From the NCBI RefSeq assembly GCF_004359215.1, contig NC_090610.1:11589850-11614798 (forward strand): a stretch of 24,949 nt of DNA, written 5' to 3'. The notes under the pieces were generated by a model. It did no database searches and was not told the origin of the DNA. It worked only from the letters and a program-made list of their open reading frames with translations. The DNA comes from Bremia lactucae. Its lineage: Eukaryota; Oomycota; Peronosporomycetes; Peronosporales; Peronosporaceae. Shown here in pieces: positions 1 through 9,388 of the stretch; within the stretch, counting starts at the first letter, position 1, and every line of letters starts with the position of its first letter. The translations under genes were made by a program, and so were the position numbers.

Positions 1-335
1 CTATTAAAGCTTAAGGAATCCTAGTTCAAGGGATTCAAGGGCTCGTAGAACCAAGTGGCAACTAGTGCCCAAGAGGATATACCTTAGAAAGGCTTCTATC
101 TCTTACAGATCAATGCGCAAGCTTTAGGAAGGCACTTAACGCTTTAAGATTAAAAGGGGAACTGCACTTTATTTAATTATTTAATCTAAATCCATACCCT
201 AGCTTATTTAAAAAATAGATTTCAGCCGCCAGATTGATATCTGGCGGCGACCAAATTTGTTACCTATAATAAATGAGGTTTAAGTAATAAATGTACCACA
301 ACAACGGTTCTCCAACCGATGTGTGCCCCATTACA
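1..335 (-). repeat. 3' LTR (partial) of a family 1 Ty3/gypsy chromovirus
   Basis: On the minus strand this begins TGTAATGGGG directly after a purine-rich tract, which is how a 3' LTR begins. It runs off the left edge, so its full length is unknown. It aligns by eye in inverted orientation with 7240-7690: the block with CAACTAGTGCCC near 60-72 and the imperfect palindrome CCGCCAGATTGATATCTGGCGG (near 226-247, written here only for its arms CCGCCAGAT and ATCTGGCGG) have counterparts there. The boundary at 335 is inferred from the polypurine tract and the TG dinucleotide. Confidence 0.7.
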
Positions 336-347
336 CCCTCCCCCATC
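336..347 (-). other. Polypurine tract before the 3' LTR (family 1)
   Basis: The minus strand reads GATGGGGGAGGG directly against the LTR start TGTAATGGGG. A polypurine tract in this position primes plus-strand DNA synthesis in LTR retrotransposons. It fixes the orientation of this element as minus, so the ORF at 501-1289 is antisense to it. The equivalent tract in the other copy is at 7231-7239 on the plus strand. Confidence 0.7.
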
Positions 348-500
348 AGACTGTTGACACCGAATGACAACATTCGATTCATTCCTATTTGAGATTGGAA
401 CTTAAAATAGGTAACCGTTCGGGTGTATTTTTCTTTCCTTTGCCTCGTGACAATCAAGCGTGAGTCACAGACTCTTAGCTTTTTCCTCGACGATGAGGGG

Positions 501-1289
501 ATGGTGGACTTTGACAGTCACTTTCCATCAGAGGATGAGAAACTAGAGCGTCACCCTTACACGCCTTCTCCTCCGGATGAACGTCGGCGAGCCCCATATC
601 TGTTCCCAGAACGTGGTGCCGCTGATGTCTTAACTGCATTGAGCAGGACACGGGACCCTGAGTCCAACATCATTACGAATCCGCTCGATAAAGAGCAAGA
701 GCAGATAATCCTCATAGAGGAAAGAGCTCGTCGTCGAGCTGCCGAGATAGCAAAAGCTGATGCTCACATTGAATATAGATTCACTCCGCTTAGTGCGGAC
801 GAGCGTCTTAAAGAGATAGCGGGTCATAGCTTGGCCATCTGGATCTCTAATGCCCCGGCGAGGACGCCGGAGGAGATCGCTGCCCGCGACGGTCTTCATG
901 AGCAATACCTTACGCCGAAGGTAATGACGCGAAGCCAGTATCTGACGCGTTTACGTGATCAAGCCCGTAGGGCTTCGGTGACCTCCATGAGGGAGATTTC
1001 GATCGTTTTGTTTCCAAACGTAACAAGGAGTGAAAACGAAGTCTCATTTGAGAACTGGGTTCACCAGGCTCGCGCCTCCATAATATTTGGAATATCAGAG
1101 ATTCTGCGGTTGTGGCTGATTATTCGTTTGGAACGGAAGCTTCGCTTCGATTTCGCTAAGCTTAATGTCAAAGGCCAATTACGTTCGGCATTTATGCCAC
1201 AAAATGAAGAAAGGTCTAGCCGATATTTCAGTGCTTCGGTTGACCGTACAATCATGGATCGAAGCCGCACTGTGGGAAGCGTCGTTTGA
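501..1289 (+). CDS. Antisense additional ORF of a family 1 chromovirus, unknown function
   Basis: This frame is open from upstream of 423; the first ATG is at 501, giving 262 codons. The product is acidic and proline-rich at its N-terminus (starts MVDFDSHFPSED), then has a conserved LFPERG motif, then a long Arg/Glu/Ala-rich, probably helical stretch (EERARRRAAEIAKADAHIEY). No family is recognised. It lies between the polypurine tract (336-347) and the chromodomain of the minus-strand element (1333-1462), on the opposite strand to pol, and its 3' end overlaps the pol tail. A second copy at about 7150-6550 has the same position and orientation and keeps LFPERG and the flanking residues, although it is frameshifted. 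The frame may start upstream of 501, because similarity to the second copy begins near codons for ESQTLS at about 462. Open reading over this length is striking because every pol frame nearby is broken. It could be an extra ORF of the element or a captured host sequence. Confidence 0.55.
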   Translation: MVDFDSHFPSEDEKLERHPYTPSPPDERRRAPYLFPERGAADVLTALSRTRDPESNIITNPLDKEQEQIILIEERARRRAAEIAKADAHIEYRFTPLSADERLKEIAGHSLAIWISNAPARTPEEIAARDGLHEQYLTPKVMTRSQYLTRLRDQARRASVTSMREISIVLFPNVTRSENEVSFENWVHQARASIIFGISEILRLWLIIRLERKLRFDFAKLNVKGQLRSAFMPQNEERSSRYFSASVDRTIMDRSRTVGSVV

Positions 1290-1332
1290 CGCGAGTTGAT
1301 CCTGAGCTTGGCGCTCAAAAGCGTCAATTGCG

Positions 1333-1462
1333 TACGGCAATCTTGCCGAAGAGGTACCTCGAACTCCCAAGAGTTTCTAGAAGAGGGGTACCGTAGCCAC
1401 TTCACCAGATTCTGGTATTGGCCCTTACGACGACGTCGCTTAAAAAGTTTCTCCACATGAAA
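1333..1462 (-). pseudogene. Pol C-terminal chromodomain remnant (family 1)
   Basis: The minus strand encodes a chromodomain: it begins FHVEKLFKRR, continues with GQYQNLVKWLRYPSS and ends near EFEVPLRQDC. Chromodomains at the end of pol define chromoviruses and direct integration to chromatin. The pol tail probably continues to about 1200 in another frame (AIDAFERQAQDQ). The integrase expected upstream, above 1480, is missing, so this is only a 3' terminal fragment. The matching domain in the plus-strand copy is at 6085-6220. Confidence 0.75.
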
Positions 1463-1539
1463 CTGAAGGTGTATGACTCATTGCTATTCGCCTATTCGCG
1501 CGTCTAGCTGCGATTAGCGGGATTAATTTAAGTTTAAAC

Positions 1540-1650
1540 AACGAATAAACAGAACTGTCGCATTGCTGCTACAATATTACCATGTTTGGTAATATGGAAA
1601 CGTTTAGTAATGTTTAAAAGTTACTACTTATAGAGAAACATTATTCAGCC
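1540..1650 (-). repeat. LTR remnant of family 2
   Basis: The block with AACAGAACTG, AATATTACCA and CTTATAGAGAAAC resembles, in the same orientation, 18640-18790 inside the LTR of element C. It is therefore a piece of a minus-oriented family 2 LTR. Neither LTR end is present. It separates the left chromodomain fragment from the plus-strand RT fragment that follows. Confidence 0.5.
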
Positions 1651-1874
1651 TCACATTTTCTTTAATCATAGGTTCTGGTCTGTTAGACCAGCTAAATGTG
1701 CTTGGATATATATTGAGATGCCCCTGCGTACCGACGCGAGAGGACGAAAAATCAAAATGTGCATTTAGCCCGGAATTTTAACTACTAAAACGAAGTCAGC
1801 ATTTAACGGAATTTTAACTGCCGCTTTAAAAAGTAGCGGGGCATTATCGGTAGAATTTTTGTTCGGAGGGTGAC
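1651..1874. other. Unassigned spacer between retrotransposon fragments
   Basis: No coding region or repeat could be assigned. The nearest recognisable sequences are the LTR remnant before it and the RT fragment after it. A direct repeat of the type GGAATTTTAAC occurs near 1771 and 1809. Confidence 0.4.
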
Positions 1875-2205
1875 CGAATGTACACGCGATCACTAAATTG
1901 ACGCTGCAACGGTACCGACTCAAACGCCGATACCGAGAAAACACGTAATTGTTAATGTATGTCACAGATCACCATCTTTTCTTCAATGAATCCGATGGAT
2001 GGATTCTGTCAGATATTCATGGGTGAACAGGATATTCCGTTCACAGCAGTTGGAACCCAAGCGGAATGCTCTGGGAGTGGCTAGTTGTGCCACAGGGGTT
2101 TAGTAATGCACCTGCAACATTCAACAGATGATTAACCAATCTGTTGAGATCGGTGCGAGATTTGGCACCGAGTTATTTTGATGACGTTTTTGTTAATAGC
2201 GTTTG
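1875..2205 (+). pseudogene. Reverse transcriptase fragment, Ty3/gypsy
   Basis: With frame changes, the plus strand gives the RT palm segment: SSMNPMDGFCQI, then DIPFTAVGTQ, then YFDDVFVNS at 2174 onward. The YFDD catalytic box (2174-2185) is unchanged, but stops and frameshifts surround it and the frame is not usable. DNA similarity to element B at about 10865-11180 is clear, including GCTGCAACGG and GATATTCCGTTCACAGCAGT. It is followed by gag sequence rather than RNase H, so this piece is out of normal order and comes from a separate copy. Confidence 0.75.
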
Positions 2206-2329
2206 GGTCAGGCCGTACTAAACTTCTATTAAGATGGTTACTAGGACCACTTCTTTGATGGGTCCTGCTGCATAGCAGCAACATGAGTTCTCAAATTCTG
2301 GACAGAGGGTTGTTTTACCCTAACGAGCA

Positions 2330-2960
2330 CATAATAATTGCGATCGTTATCGAAAAGCCTGATTAGGCTGTGCTATACGCTGGACAACTGCTGTTTCAGC
2401 GTGCCCGACGTGGGAAATACAACGTGTATAGACGTATTACACGTAAGAATATCAGTCTCGCTGAACAAGAAGAAGAAGGAGCCGAGCTTTAAGCTGTTGA
2501 ACAGCAAAAAACATCAGTAAATATTATATGTGCGGAAGAGGTAAGCACTTGCGCCCAGATTGTCCGTTGCAAAAGCCGCGCAAAGATCAGAAGAGCACTA
2601 ACCCCACCTCATACCAGAAATATGGTTTGATACGGAAAAACGCCAATCCACAGTAGGGGCGAAGCGTCGTACTGGGGAAGAGCTAGGCTTTGTTGAGCCT
2701 CTAGGAGGTGAGGATAAACAAGATCTAGCCCCAAAGAGACATGTGCTTAATTGCACGGGGCGTGAGTACAAGTCTGGCTTATTAGTCGAGATATGATTTC
2801 ATTCTTGGTACGTTCGGCTTGTAAAAGCAATGAGCCATGGATTGATCGGAGGTCTAAGACCTTAGGCGCAACGAGCAATATTCCTAGCGAAGCTTTGAAG
2901 AAAGAGTGGTGATTCCTTTCATTCTTAGGCAACACAAACGCTGCTGGTGTGAGCCACTGA
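2330..2960 (+). pseudogene. Gag C-terminus with zinc knuckle, and protease remnant
   Basis: The plus strand carries the end of a retrotransposon gag, with CGRGKHLRPDC at 2531-2563. This is the second half of a CCHC zinc knuckle, the nucleic-acid binding motif of nucleocapsid. The first cysteine position reads Tyr, so the knuckle is damaged. Downstream a degraded aspartic protease is suggested by LGATSN near 2858-2875, where a working enzyme has D-S/T-G-A. Several stops and frameshifts are present. Confidence 0.6.
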
Positions 2961-3590
2961 CAAGATCTGCCAGTGTGTTAGAAATTAGAATATCTGGGTT
3001 TATTAACTCCAATGTTGAAAATATTATACTTTCTTAGCGTAACACATTAATTGTTAGTGGAATAGCCCTCTGAGTATGACTCGTTGTGATAACATATCAC
3101 TGGTTCCTGAAAGCATTGTGGGTCTAGGGTACGGTCATAATGGGTGTAATTGCCCAGATGCACGTAGAGTGGCATATCTAAATACACTGAGTGAGGTCGA
3201 GTGAGATCGCACCACGCTGAGTGTACTACTGGCATATGCGAAGGCATTCAATGCTTGACCGGTTTGATGCACGTGAAGTGAGCAGTGAGCTGAGATGTGT
3301 GACCTTACTCCACATCGGATGTCGAATTGAACATCGGCTCTTGTGTAGAGCAAACAAAGGTTGTAAAACGTCCCTCTGTGAGTTGTAGTGTCTCGACATC
3401 GAGACAGCAGAGACAAAAGTCGGATACAACGAGACGCGAAGCGCCTATCATGTACATATAAGGATACAAGCGAACAGCAATATACACTTCTGAATAGTGT
3501 GACTGGTTAATTTGAGGGTGATGTTAGCTTGAGACTATCCCATCGTAACATGTTCTTAAGAGCTAAACGAAATGTCTGTGAATGAGTTTG
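2961..3590. other. Region without a recognisable gene
   Basis: Several overlapping minus-strand frames of 60-93 codons exist here, but none resembles a known family or has gag or pol motifs. The position, between protease and RT remnants of plus-strand elements, suggests decayed transposon spacer or an insertion. Nothing could be assigned. Confidence 0.4.
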
Positions 3591-5850
3591 GTCAGCTTGA
3601 AGGCTGGTGAGAGCAAATTTTTCCATTGGACACCGACGATTTATGTCACAAAGCCGATGTTAAATGGCGCATTGTGCATGCTTATAAAATTAAGCTAAAT
3701 ACTGCTACTGTACCAGCACAGATAATTATTCCTACAAAGAATTTTTTTAGAACAATATGGCGGACGTACGACGCACAGTGCACAGTGCGCAAGACTTAGT
3801 CGATTGTTATTATTAGCTGCCCATGCGACATAGTAACGTCCAGCTTACGGCAGTCAGCATCCCGAGCGGCAAGCTTTGGGAATGGCTGGTAATGCCACAA
3901 GCGCTTTACAATACCCCGGCTCCTACTAATCGTCTGGTAACACAAATCTTCCGTCTTCATAGAGGTTATGCACAAACTTTTTGATGACATTTTTGTCCTT
4001 AGTCGTGCGTAGTAGGGTCGGTTGGACGTGGGAAAGCACATGACTATTTGCGAGCAGTCGTTGCATGCGCACAAATGAGTTGTATGGCAACGCTTCTAAA
4101 TGCATCTTCGGTGTAAAATAAAATCCTTTTAGGGTACTTTATTGGGAAGCAAGGCCCTAAAGCAGATCCTGTGAAAAGCCTTAGCTGATTGGCTATTTTT
4201 TGAAAACCAAAAGTTTGTTTAAGGAGCTGGGCCTAGCCAACTACTAAAGAGATGATGCTGATTTGGCTCGGCTATTATCAATTCTTTTTAAGAAGGAGGC
4301 GGATTCGTGCTGGACGAGCACCGAAAATTATGCTTTTGAAGCAGTTAGAACTATCCTCATCCCCAATTTTGGCTCTGCCAAATTTAATTGAACTTCAGCG
4401 TCATCCGTGACGCGTCCGATTTTCCCATGGGCACAAACAGATTAATATGGACAGGAGTGCGGCATTGCGCTCGAGTCTAGGCAGCTTAAAGCTGCAGAAA
4501 GGTCTATTGAGTTTATGACAAAGAGCTACTTGCAATGAAGTATACCCTTATCATATTTAGAGTTTATCTGCTTAGTTCTAAGCCTTTTGCAATCTATACA
4601 TATCATGCTTCCTTACGCACAGCGACCAAGTCGCCCCATCTCTCACAGCGAATGGCTTGATGGCTTTCATTCTTTGCCGAATATGACTTTAAGGTGAAGT
4701 ACAAGCCTGGAAAGCGAAATACTTTGACTGATGCATTATCACGTAGACCAGATTATGAGCTCGTTCATGTTACGACTGTAATGCCGCCACTCACTGCTTT
4801 AATCAGTTCGGCATATGTAAATGACGAATAGTGTGCAGCTTTGCTAGAAGCTCTCGGGAGCAATGAATTAAAAACTCGGACGTAAAATATCGACACGATT
4901 GAGTGCGGGCTTGCATCGATTTTTTCTATCGATAAAGGTCGTTTGTATTATTGTCCGCGCATCGTAGGTCCTCATGATGAGGAACTAAATTACCTAATCC
5001 TTTATGATGTGCATAATACCGTCCTACGGCTCCGTGAGTCAGAATTAATCGTGGCACAAACTGTAAAATGGGTGCCTACATATATTCGCACATGCAAAAG
5101 CTGCCAACAGGGATAAATTCTCGGCTTTTGCAACTGCGCTACTGGCCAGTTTACTCATACTTATCAAGTGTTGGGAGTCCATCAGTATGGATTTTGTGTT
5201 CGGCCTACCGAAAGATTTGAAAGGCAACACGGCACCGTTGTCTTGGTTGAACGATTAAGCATAATGGCTCATTTAGCGGCTTTGTCGGATACCATTGACG
5301 GTGCAGGTACAGCAAAACTGCTTATTGATCGCGTGGTTAGATAACACGGTATTCCAGTGGCGATTGTCTATGGTAGGATCTCATTTATACGGGTTCGTTC
5401 TTGGTTTGGTGTAGGAGCAATAGCCGATCGGCTTGCTGATATCAGCCATGCTACTTTTAAGAAACAAGTAAGCGAGTTTCTCGCAACGCGATAACCTATC
5501 GTAAGACATGTGCGTGATACTATGGCTGATAGCAATGACAAACAAACAAAACAAGCGGATGCTAAGGGCAGAAGTTGTATAGATTCTTGCGCGGTCGGTG
5601 AGCGATCTCACAAAACGCTTAGAACGTCCCTACAAACGAAGTGCCTGCAGTCTCAGATCAAATTGCGTCCGTACTTTATGGGTCATTGTGGTCGTGGCGA
5701 AGAAGGGCTTTGCTTATACGCTAAACCTTCCTCGTAAGCTGCGTAGTATTCCTCGCTAACTTGCTTAAGCCGTATCGGGATCCTTCCTAGGTGGATTTGA
5801 AGGCGCTCGCGCCGAGACAGGAGGCTGCGCCGCAGATCGCTGCATCCTCA
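3591..5850 (+). pseudogene. Family 1 Ty3/gypsy pol: RT, RNase H and integrase, decayed
   Basis: The plus strand shows the normal pol order. RT has WRIVHAYK near 3668 and GKLWEWLVMPQ near 3870. The catalytic box is LFDDIF at 3977-3988, where the first residue is normally Tyr. RNase H begins with DASDF at 4409. Around 4535-4770 it has LLAMKYTL, SPHLSQRMA, FFAEYDFKVKYKPG and DALSRRPDYE, which is typical of oomycete gypsy elements. Integrase follows from about 4890; CKSCQQG near 5096 keeps the cysteine pair of its zinc-binding domain. The integrase C-terminus has FAYTLNLPRKLR near 5710 and LLKPYRDPS near 5762. Stops and frameshifts occur throughout, so no polyprotein can be made. The chromodomain is listed separately. 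Confidence 0.85.
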
Positions 5851-6084
5851 TTAGAATGTCCAGCTGGCTCTTTGTAACGAATTTTTGACGATCCAACGTC
5901 AAAAGACGAATTTGAACCACGCCAACGATGCTCTCCATTCAACCAAGATGATTTCTGTCCTCGTTAAGGGTGCTCTCCGATCATTCAAACTTCTCATGGA
6001 GAAGTTGCTTCTTGTGCCTTAAACTCAAGAAAGAATCCTTCAACATTTCGGCCGCTTTTTGTGTTGCTGACGACCAAGAGAACC

Positions 6085-6225
6085 TTTGATTTCACGTTGA
6101 GAACTTTTAAAGAGACGTTGTCGCAGATTCAGTACCAGCATCTGGTGAAGTGGCTTGCGCACCCGTCTTCGGAGAACGATTGGGAGTTTGAGGTACCCCT
6201 TCGGCAAGATTGCCCTTAAGCTATC
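6085..6225 (+). pseudogene. Pol C-terminal chromodomain, plus-strand family 1 copy
   Basis: FHVENF near 6090 begins the domain; after a frameshift YQHLVKWLAHPSSENDWE and FEVPLRQDCP follow. It is clearly homologous to the inverted chromodomain at 1333-1462. It completes the RT-RNase H-integrase-chromodomain order of this element. A pol tail with AIDIFERHAQDQ continues to about 6290. A stop lies between the domain and that tail. Confidence 0.8.
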
Positions 6226-6549
6226 GACATATTTGAGCGCCACGCTCAGGATCAACCTCCATCAAAAGATTTTTCCCACCAGTATAGGTGGGAATGAATG
6301 GATCATCAGCCTCAATGCTGCTTGGATCCACGGAGCATAACCACCTGACGCACTAAAAATTGCGAGACAACGCCTAGCTAGCACTTTAGTGTTAGCAAGG
6401 CGCAGTCTCCTACTTTGCCCAATACACCGCACTTAATTGGTCTTCGGCCTTCGGCTTTACGAAATCAAAGCGAAGTTCTCGTTTAAACGAACGTTTGCCG
6501 CATCAGTAAAGTATCTTGGAAATCTAAAATTACGATAACGGCGGGCCCG

Positions 6550-7155
6550 ATGGACCCATCGAATGAAAAATACTTCATTTCGTTTTCCGACTCGTTAGGA
6601 CATAAAAAGATCCAATTCTCCTCATTGACGATACAGAGGCACCCGTGCTTGATCACGCAGACGCGTCAATTCTCAGGTGGCGTCATAGTCAGTGGCGTAG
6701 GGTATCTGTCATGGATAGCGGTGCGTTTAGCGAACTCATCCGGCATATTCGCTTTGGACCCAGAGGTCCACAGTACCAAATTGCGGCCGCAACCGGTTGA
6801 AGGCGCTTTTCTACACTAAGAGGTGCATATCGATATTCACAATTAGCTTTTAATTTTGCAAGGGCTGCCCGAGCACGAGCTTCATCCATTCTGAGGATTG
6901 CTCGCACTTACTTTTCATCGAGCGGTTCGTTAAAATTTTAGGCTCGAGACCTAGTGTCATGCGTAATGCTGTCAAAGCATCCACGACACCTCGTTCTGGG
7001 AACAGAATCGGAACCCGACGAGACTCATCTCCACGCCGAAGCATGTTGACTTAAGATTCTTTCTCCAAACCCTCAGGTGGAGTGTAACTGTCATATTTCA
7101 CGTACCCATCATCTCCGTTGAAGGAACTCAGAGTCAGCGACTCATCGTAAGACAA
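6550..7155 (-). pseudogene. Second, broken copy of the antisense ORF (family 1)
   Basis: On the minus strand the reading DESLTLSSFNGDDGY near 7150-7105, RRVPILFPERG near 7020-6985, and EARARAALAKLKANCEYRY near 6885-6830 line up with the 262-codon ORF at 501-1289. A stop and at least two frameshifts break it. It lies between a plus-strand chromodomain and a plus-strand polypurine tract and LTR, so it is again antisense to pol. DNA similarity continues down to about 6500 without a usable frame. Confidence 0.65.
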
Positions 7156-7230
7156 AGCTTTAGCTGGTCAGTACCCAACCTCAAAGAAGAAATGAGAGCG
7201 AATGTCGACACTCATATCAGCATGTCTAAC

Positions 7231-7690
7231 GAATGAGGGTGTAATAAGCTACGCTGTGGTTCGTGAGCCTAAATGTGGTACAATTCGTATTTTCGATAAA
7301 ATTACCTAGTTTCTTATTTAAAGCAGGTAAAATCACTGAAATCCCATTTATCATGGGTAATACAGGTGGCAGTCACCACATAGAAATCTGGTGGCTAAAA
7401 TCTATTTAAAGTACTTAGTGTAAGGTTTTAATATCTTAAAACATTAAAATAAAGTCCAGTTTTTCCTTAGATCTTTAAGCGAATGTTGCCTTCTTAAGCT
7501 TGCGCTTCGATCGGTCCTAAGGTACATTCTCGCGGGCACTAGTTGCCGCTTGGTATAACGAACCACTTAATACAATATTTTAGTTTTCATTAGGCTCTAC
7601 GAGCTTGTCCGATTAACTAAGGTCTAACACGTATTGATTTTATAGAACTAGTGATTTATGGAGTCTAAAGTATTTCTGACTTAAAGAGCA
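7231..7690 (+). repeat. Polypurine tract and 3' LTR, plus-strand family 1 copy
   Basis: The purine run GAATGAGGG (7231-7239) is followed by TGTAATAAGC at 7240, matching the tract and LTR start of the inverted copy at 347-1. Shared blocks include TGTGGTAC, CCACCAGAT/ATCTGGTGG-like arms near 7390, and GGGCACTAGTTGCC near 7540. The right boundary is uncertain because the LTR directly abuts a family 2 primer binding site on the other strand. Confidence 0.6.
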
Positions 7691-7695
7691 ATCCC

Positions 7696-7835
7696 AAAGT
7701 GCTACCAGGTGAAACGGGGCATCTTTCGCTAGTACTGCCTCAATACTAGCTAACCTACACTGATAATAGTGAAGATAAAGGTACTTCACGTACACAATGT
7801 GCAGATAAGGTTCTAAGTTGCTAAGCTTAGCATAG
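7696..7835 (-). repeat. Primer binding site and LTR 3' end fragment, family 2
   Basis: On the minus strand an LTR end reading GCCCCGTTTCA (ending at 7710) is followed after two bases by TGGTAGCACTTT (7707-7696). The same arrangement is seen at 24569-24593 and, inverted, at 18451-18469. The LTR sequence is recognisable up to about 7835 and resembles 18465-18600. Its 5' part is missing; the leader of the plus-strand gag at 7908 takes over by about 7876. This is a leftover junction piece, not a whole LTR. Confidence 0.6.
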
Positions 7836-7875
7836 CAGCTGAAGGTTGATACTAAAAAGGTGAGTGGGGCTCCTC

Positions 7876-9052
7876 CGTTTAACAAGCACATACGTATCAT
7901 CCAACATGAGTTTGTTGGATAAAAATGAAACGAACGTACACACCCCGTGTGAACACTTCCACGCTACGCGTGAGAGGTTCACTTACTTGAGTGTCGCCGA
8001 ATGGAACGCAGTCAAACGAATGAGTTCGACCGCAAGTGGGCCATCCATGAGTGCATTTTTTGCTCTGCAACGAGACGATCAACATGCGGCTTTAGCCAAG
8101 TTTAGCCAAGTTCATTCAACACGAACACGGAGGGCCCAAGAAAAGTAACGTTGCTCCACCAGTAAGGCTTTCAACGGCAGAACTTCTGAAAGAATAAGAT
8201 GTTCAACAGTTGGAACTATCTAGACTGCAGCATTTACATGTTGAGGTCTGACGCACTCGCGTCGACTCGAAAGCTTATATTTTTATTTGCAAGTTCAAGG
8301 TAGTCGAAGGCAACTCATTGTTTAGATGGCTTTATCGAATTAGACGATGCTATTGAAGCTCGCCGCATCGATGATGATCTGACGATGGTGAAATTTGGCA
8401 TGTCCAACTTGGCAGGACGTGCCAACTATTGGGCCTTAGGGCTGGAGCTTTACGACCCATTTGTGTTTAGTCGTATATGGTCTTGAAGATTCAGCGTAAA
8501 CAATTTTTTGAGCCACCACGAGCTGAATTTAGAACTCGAGCACAGCTCCTGGATTTGAAGCAGGTCAAGCGTGGCATTCACGCTTACGCCCAAATTACAC
8601 ATTAATGAGAGAGTTGTATCGTGAGTATACCCTTTGACGAATAAACACAATTTACTCTGCATTAAAGGTCTTTCGGATGGTCCCGTCAAGATACACCTGT
8701 TTCCCCTCGAATTAGAGGCGCTAGGTCAAGCAATCTCTATAGCAGAGCAGAAGGACTTTTGCCTGAAACAGGCTTTCGTCCACTCTAGTTCCTATCGTCC
8801 ATCGGGACGACAAAAAGTCGAAGGTCCACCTATGCTATGTAGACAGCTAGAAACCTCGCTCTTCTAGTTACAAACGGCTGCAAAGATGCAATTGCCGTAA
8901 GAAAACAGTTTTCTTCGCCTATTAGTGTAGTACCTCACGCCTCGTTTCAAGAAATACTAAGCGTGACGGTCAGCCTCCCGCAATTAATATGGGGGTACTC
9001 GGATCTGACGCTGTCCGGGATCGGTGCGGAGCGCCCTTCTGATCCAGCAACG
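7876..9052 (+). pseudogene. Gag of element B (family 2), frameshifted
   Basis: ATG at 7908 opens an 80-codon frame ending at 8148. MSLLDKNE is followed by ENFHATRER-like residues (EHFHATRERFTYLS), MSSTASGPSM and LQRDDQHAALAKF, matching the gag starts at 18352 (-) and 24630 (+). The frame is lost after ALAKF because TTTAGCCAAG is duplicated in tandem at 8091-8110. Without that repeat the reading would continue as FIQHE, as in the other copies. The remaining gag can be followed only in changing frames to about 9050, ending at DPATL, where mitochondrial DNA is inserted. The leader from 7876 resembles that of element C. Confidence 0.75.
8091..8110 (+). repeat. Tandem 10-bp duplication in gag
   Basis: TTTAGCCAAG occurs twice without a gap. 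Ten bases is not a multiple of three, so it shifts the gag frame and leads to the stop at 8146-8148. The homologous gags at 18352 and 24630 have one copy. Confidence 0.9.
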
Positions 9053-9388
9053 TTGAATAAGCTACTATTTTTTTGAAATCATTTTGTACTAAACCAACAG
9101 TACTAGCAAGAAAGGCCTTGAATTTTTTATAAAAAACACCAAATAATAATAAAATCAATAAAATAGTTGTTAAAAAAATTCCGGAATAAATATGTAAGAA
9201 ACTTAGAAACAGAAATTTTATAATTAAAACAAAAACAACAAAAATTGATAGTAAAACCCTTGTTGGTTCTGCAGCTCAAATTAAAGCTATGAAACAAATC
9301 GCCGGTACTATGGAGAAACTTGCACTGTCATTGAAGCCCCTAAAGGTGAATATGGCTATACCGAGCCAGTAATGCTTCGCATGGTCCA
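9053..9388. other. Mosaic nuclear insertion of mitochondrial DNA (nad5, atp1, probable nad7)
   Basis: This AT-rich block interrupts element B. Outside it, DPATL and EFAGL-like codons (GATCCAGCAACGTT before, AGAATTTGCCGG after) are contiguous in element C. On the minus strand 9265-9052 reads as a very hydrophobic segment ending AFLASTVGLVQNDFKKIVAY, the strongly conserved QNDLKKxIAYST region of NADH dehydrogenase subunit 5. On the plus strand 9262-9312 encodes VGSAAQIKAMKQIAGTM, the conserved C-terminal motif of ATP synthase alpha (atp1, mitochondrially encoded in oomycetes). At 9324-9356 TVIEAPKGEYG matches the EAPKGE motif of the 49-kDa subunit (nad7). Bases 9357-9388 are unassigned. The left junction shares GTT(G) with the nad5 end, as expected of microhomology joining. 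nad5 and atp1 are confident; nad7 is moderate. Confidence 0.8.

Noticed and set aside
3047..3487. Overlapping minus-strand ORFs of 60-93 codons
   Set aside because: No family resemblance, mutually overlapping frames, and placed between retrotransposon remnants; likely chance frames.
6550..7707. Reading the family 1 antisense ORF as the gag of a minus-oriented element that uses the primer binding site at 7696-7707
   Set aside because: A polypurine tract followed by TGTAAT at 336-347 and 7231-7241 shows these regions are the 3' ends of elements whose pol runs the other way. The primer site at 7696 belongs to a family 2 fragment.
9053..9260. AT-rich stretch as an AT-rich satellite or LTR piece
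   Set aside because: The minus strand encodes a conserved nad5 motif and the neighbouring bases encode an atp1 motif, so mitochondrial origin explains the composition better.
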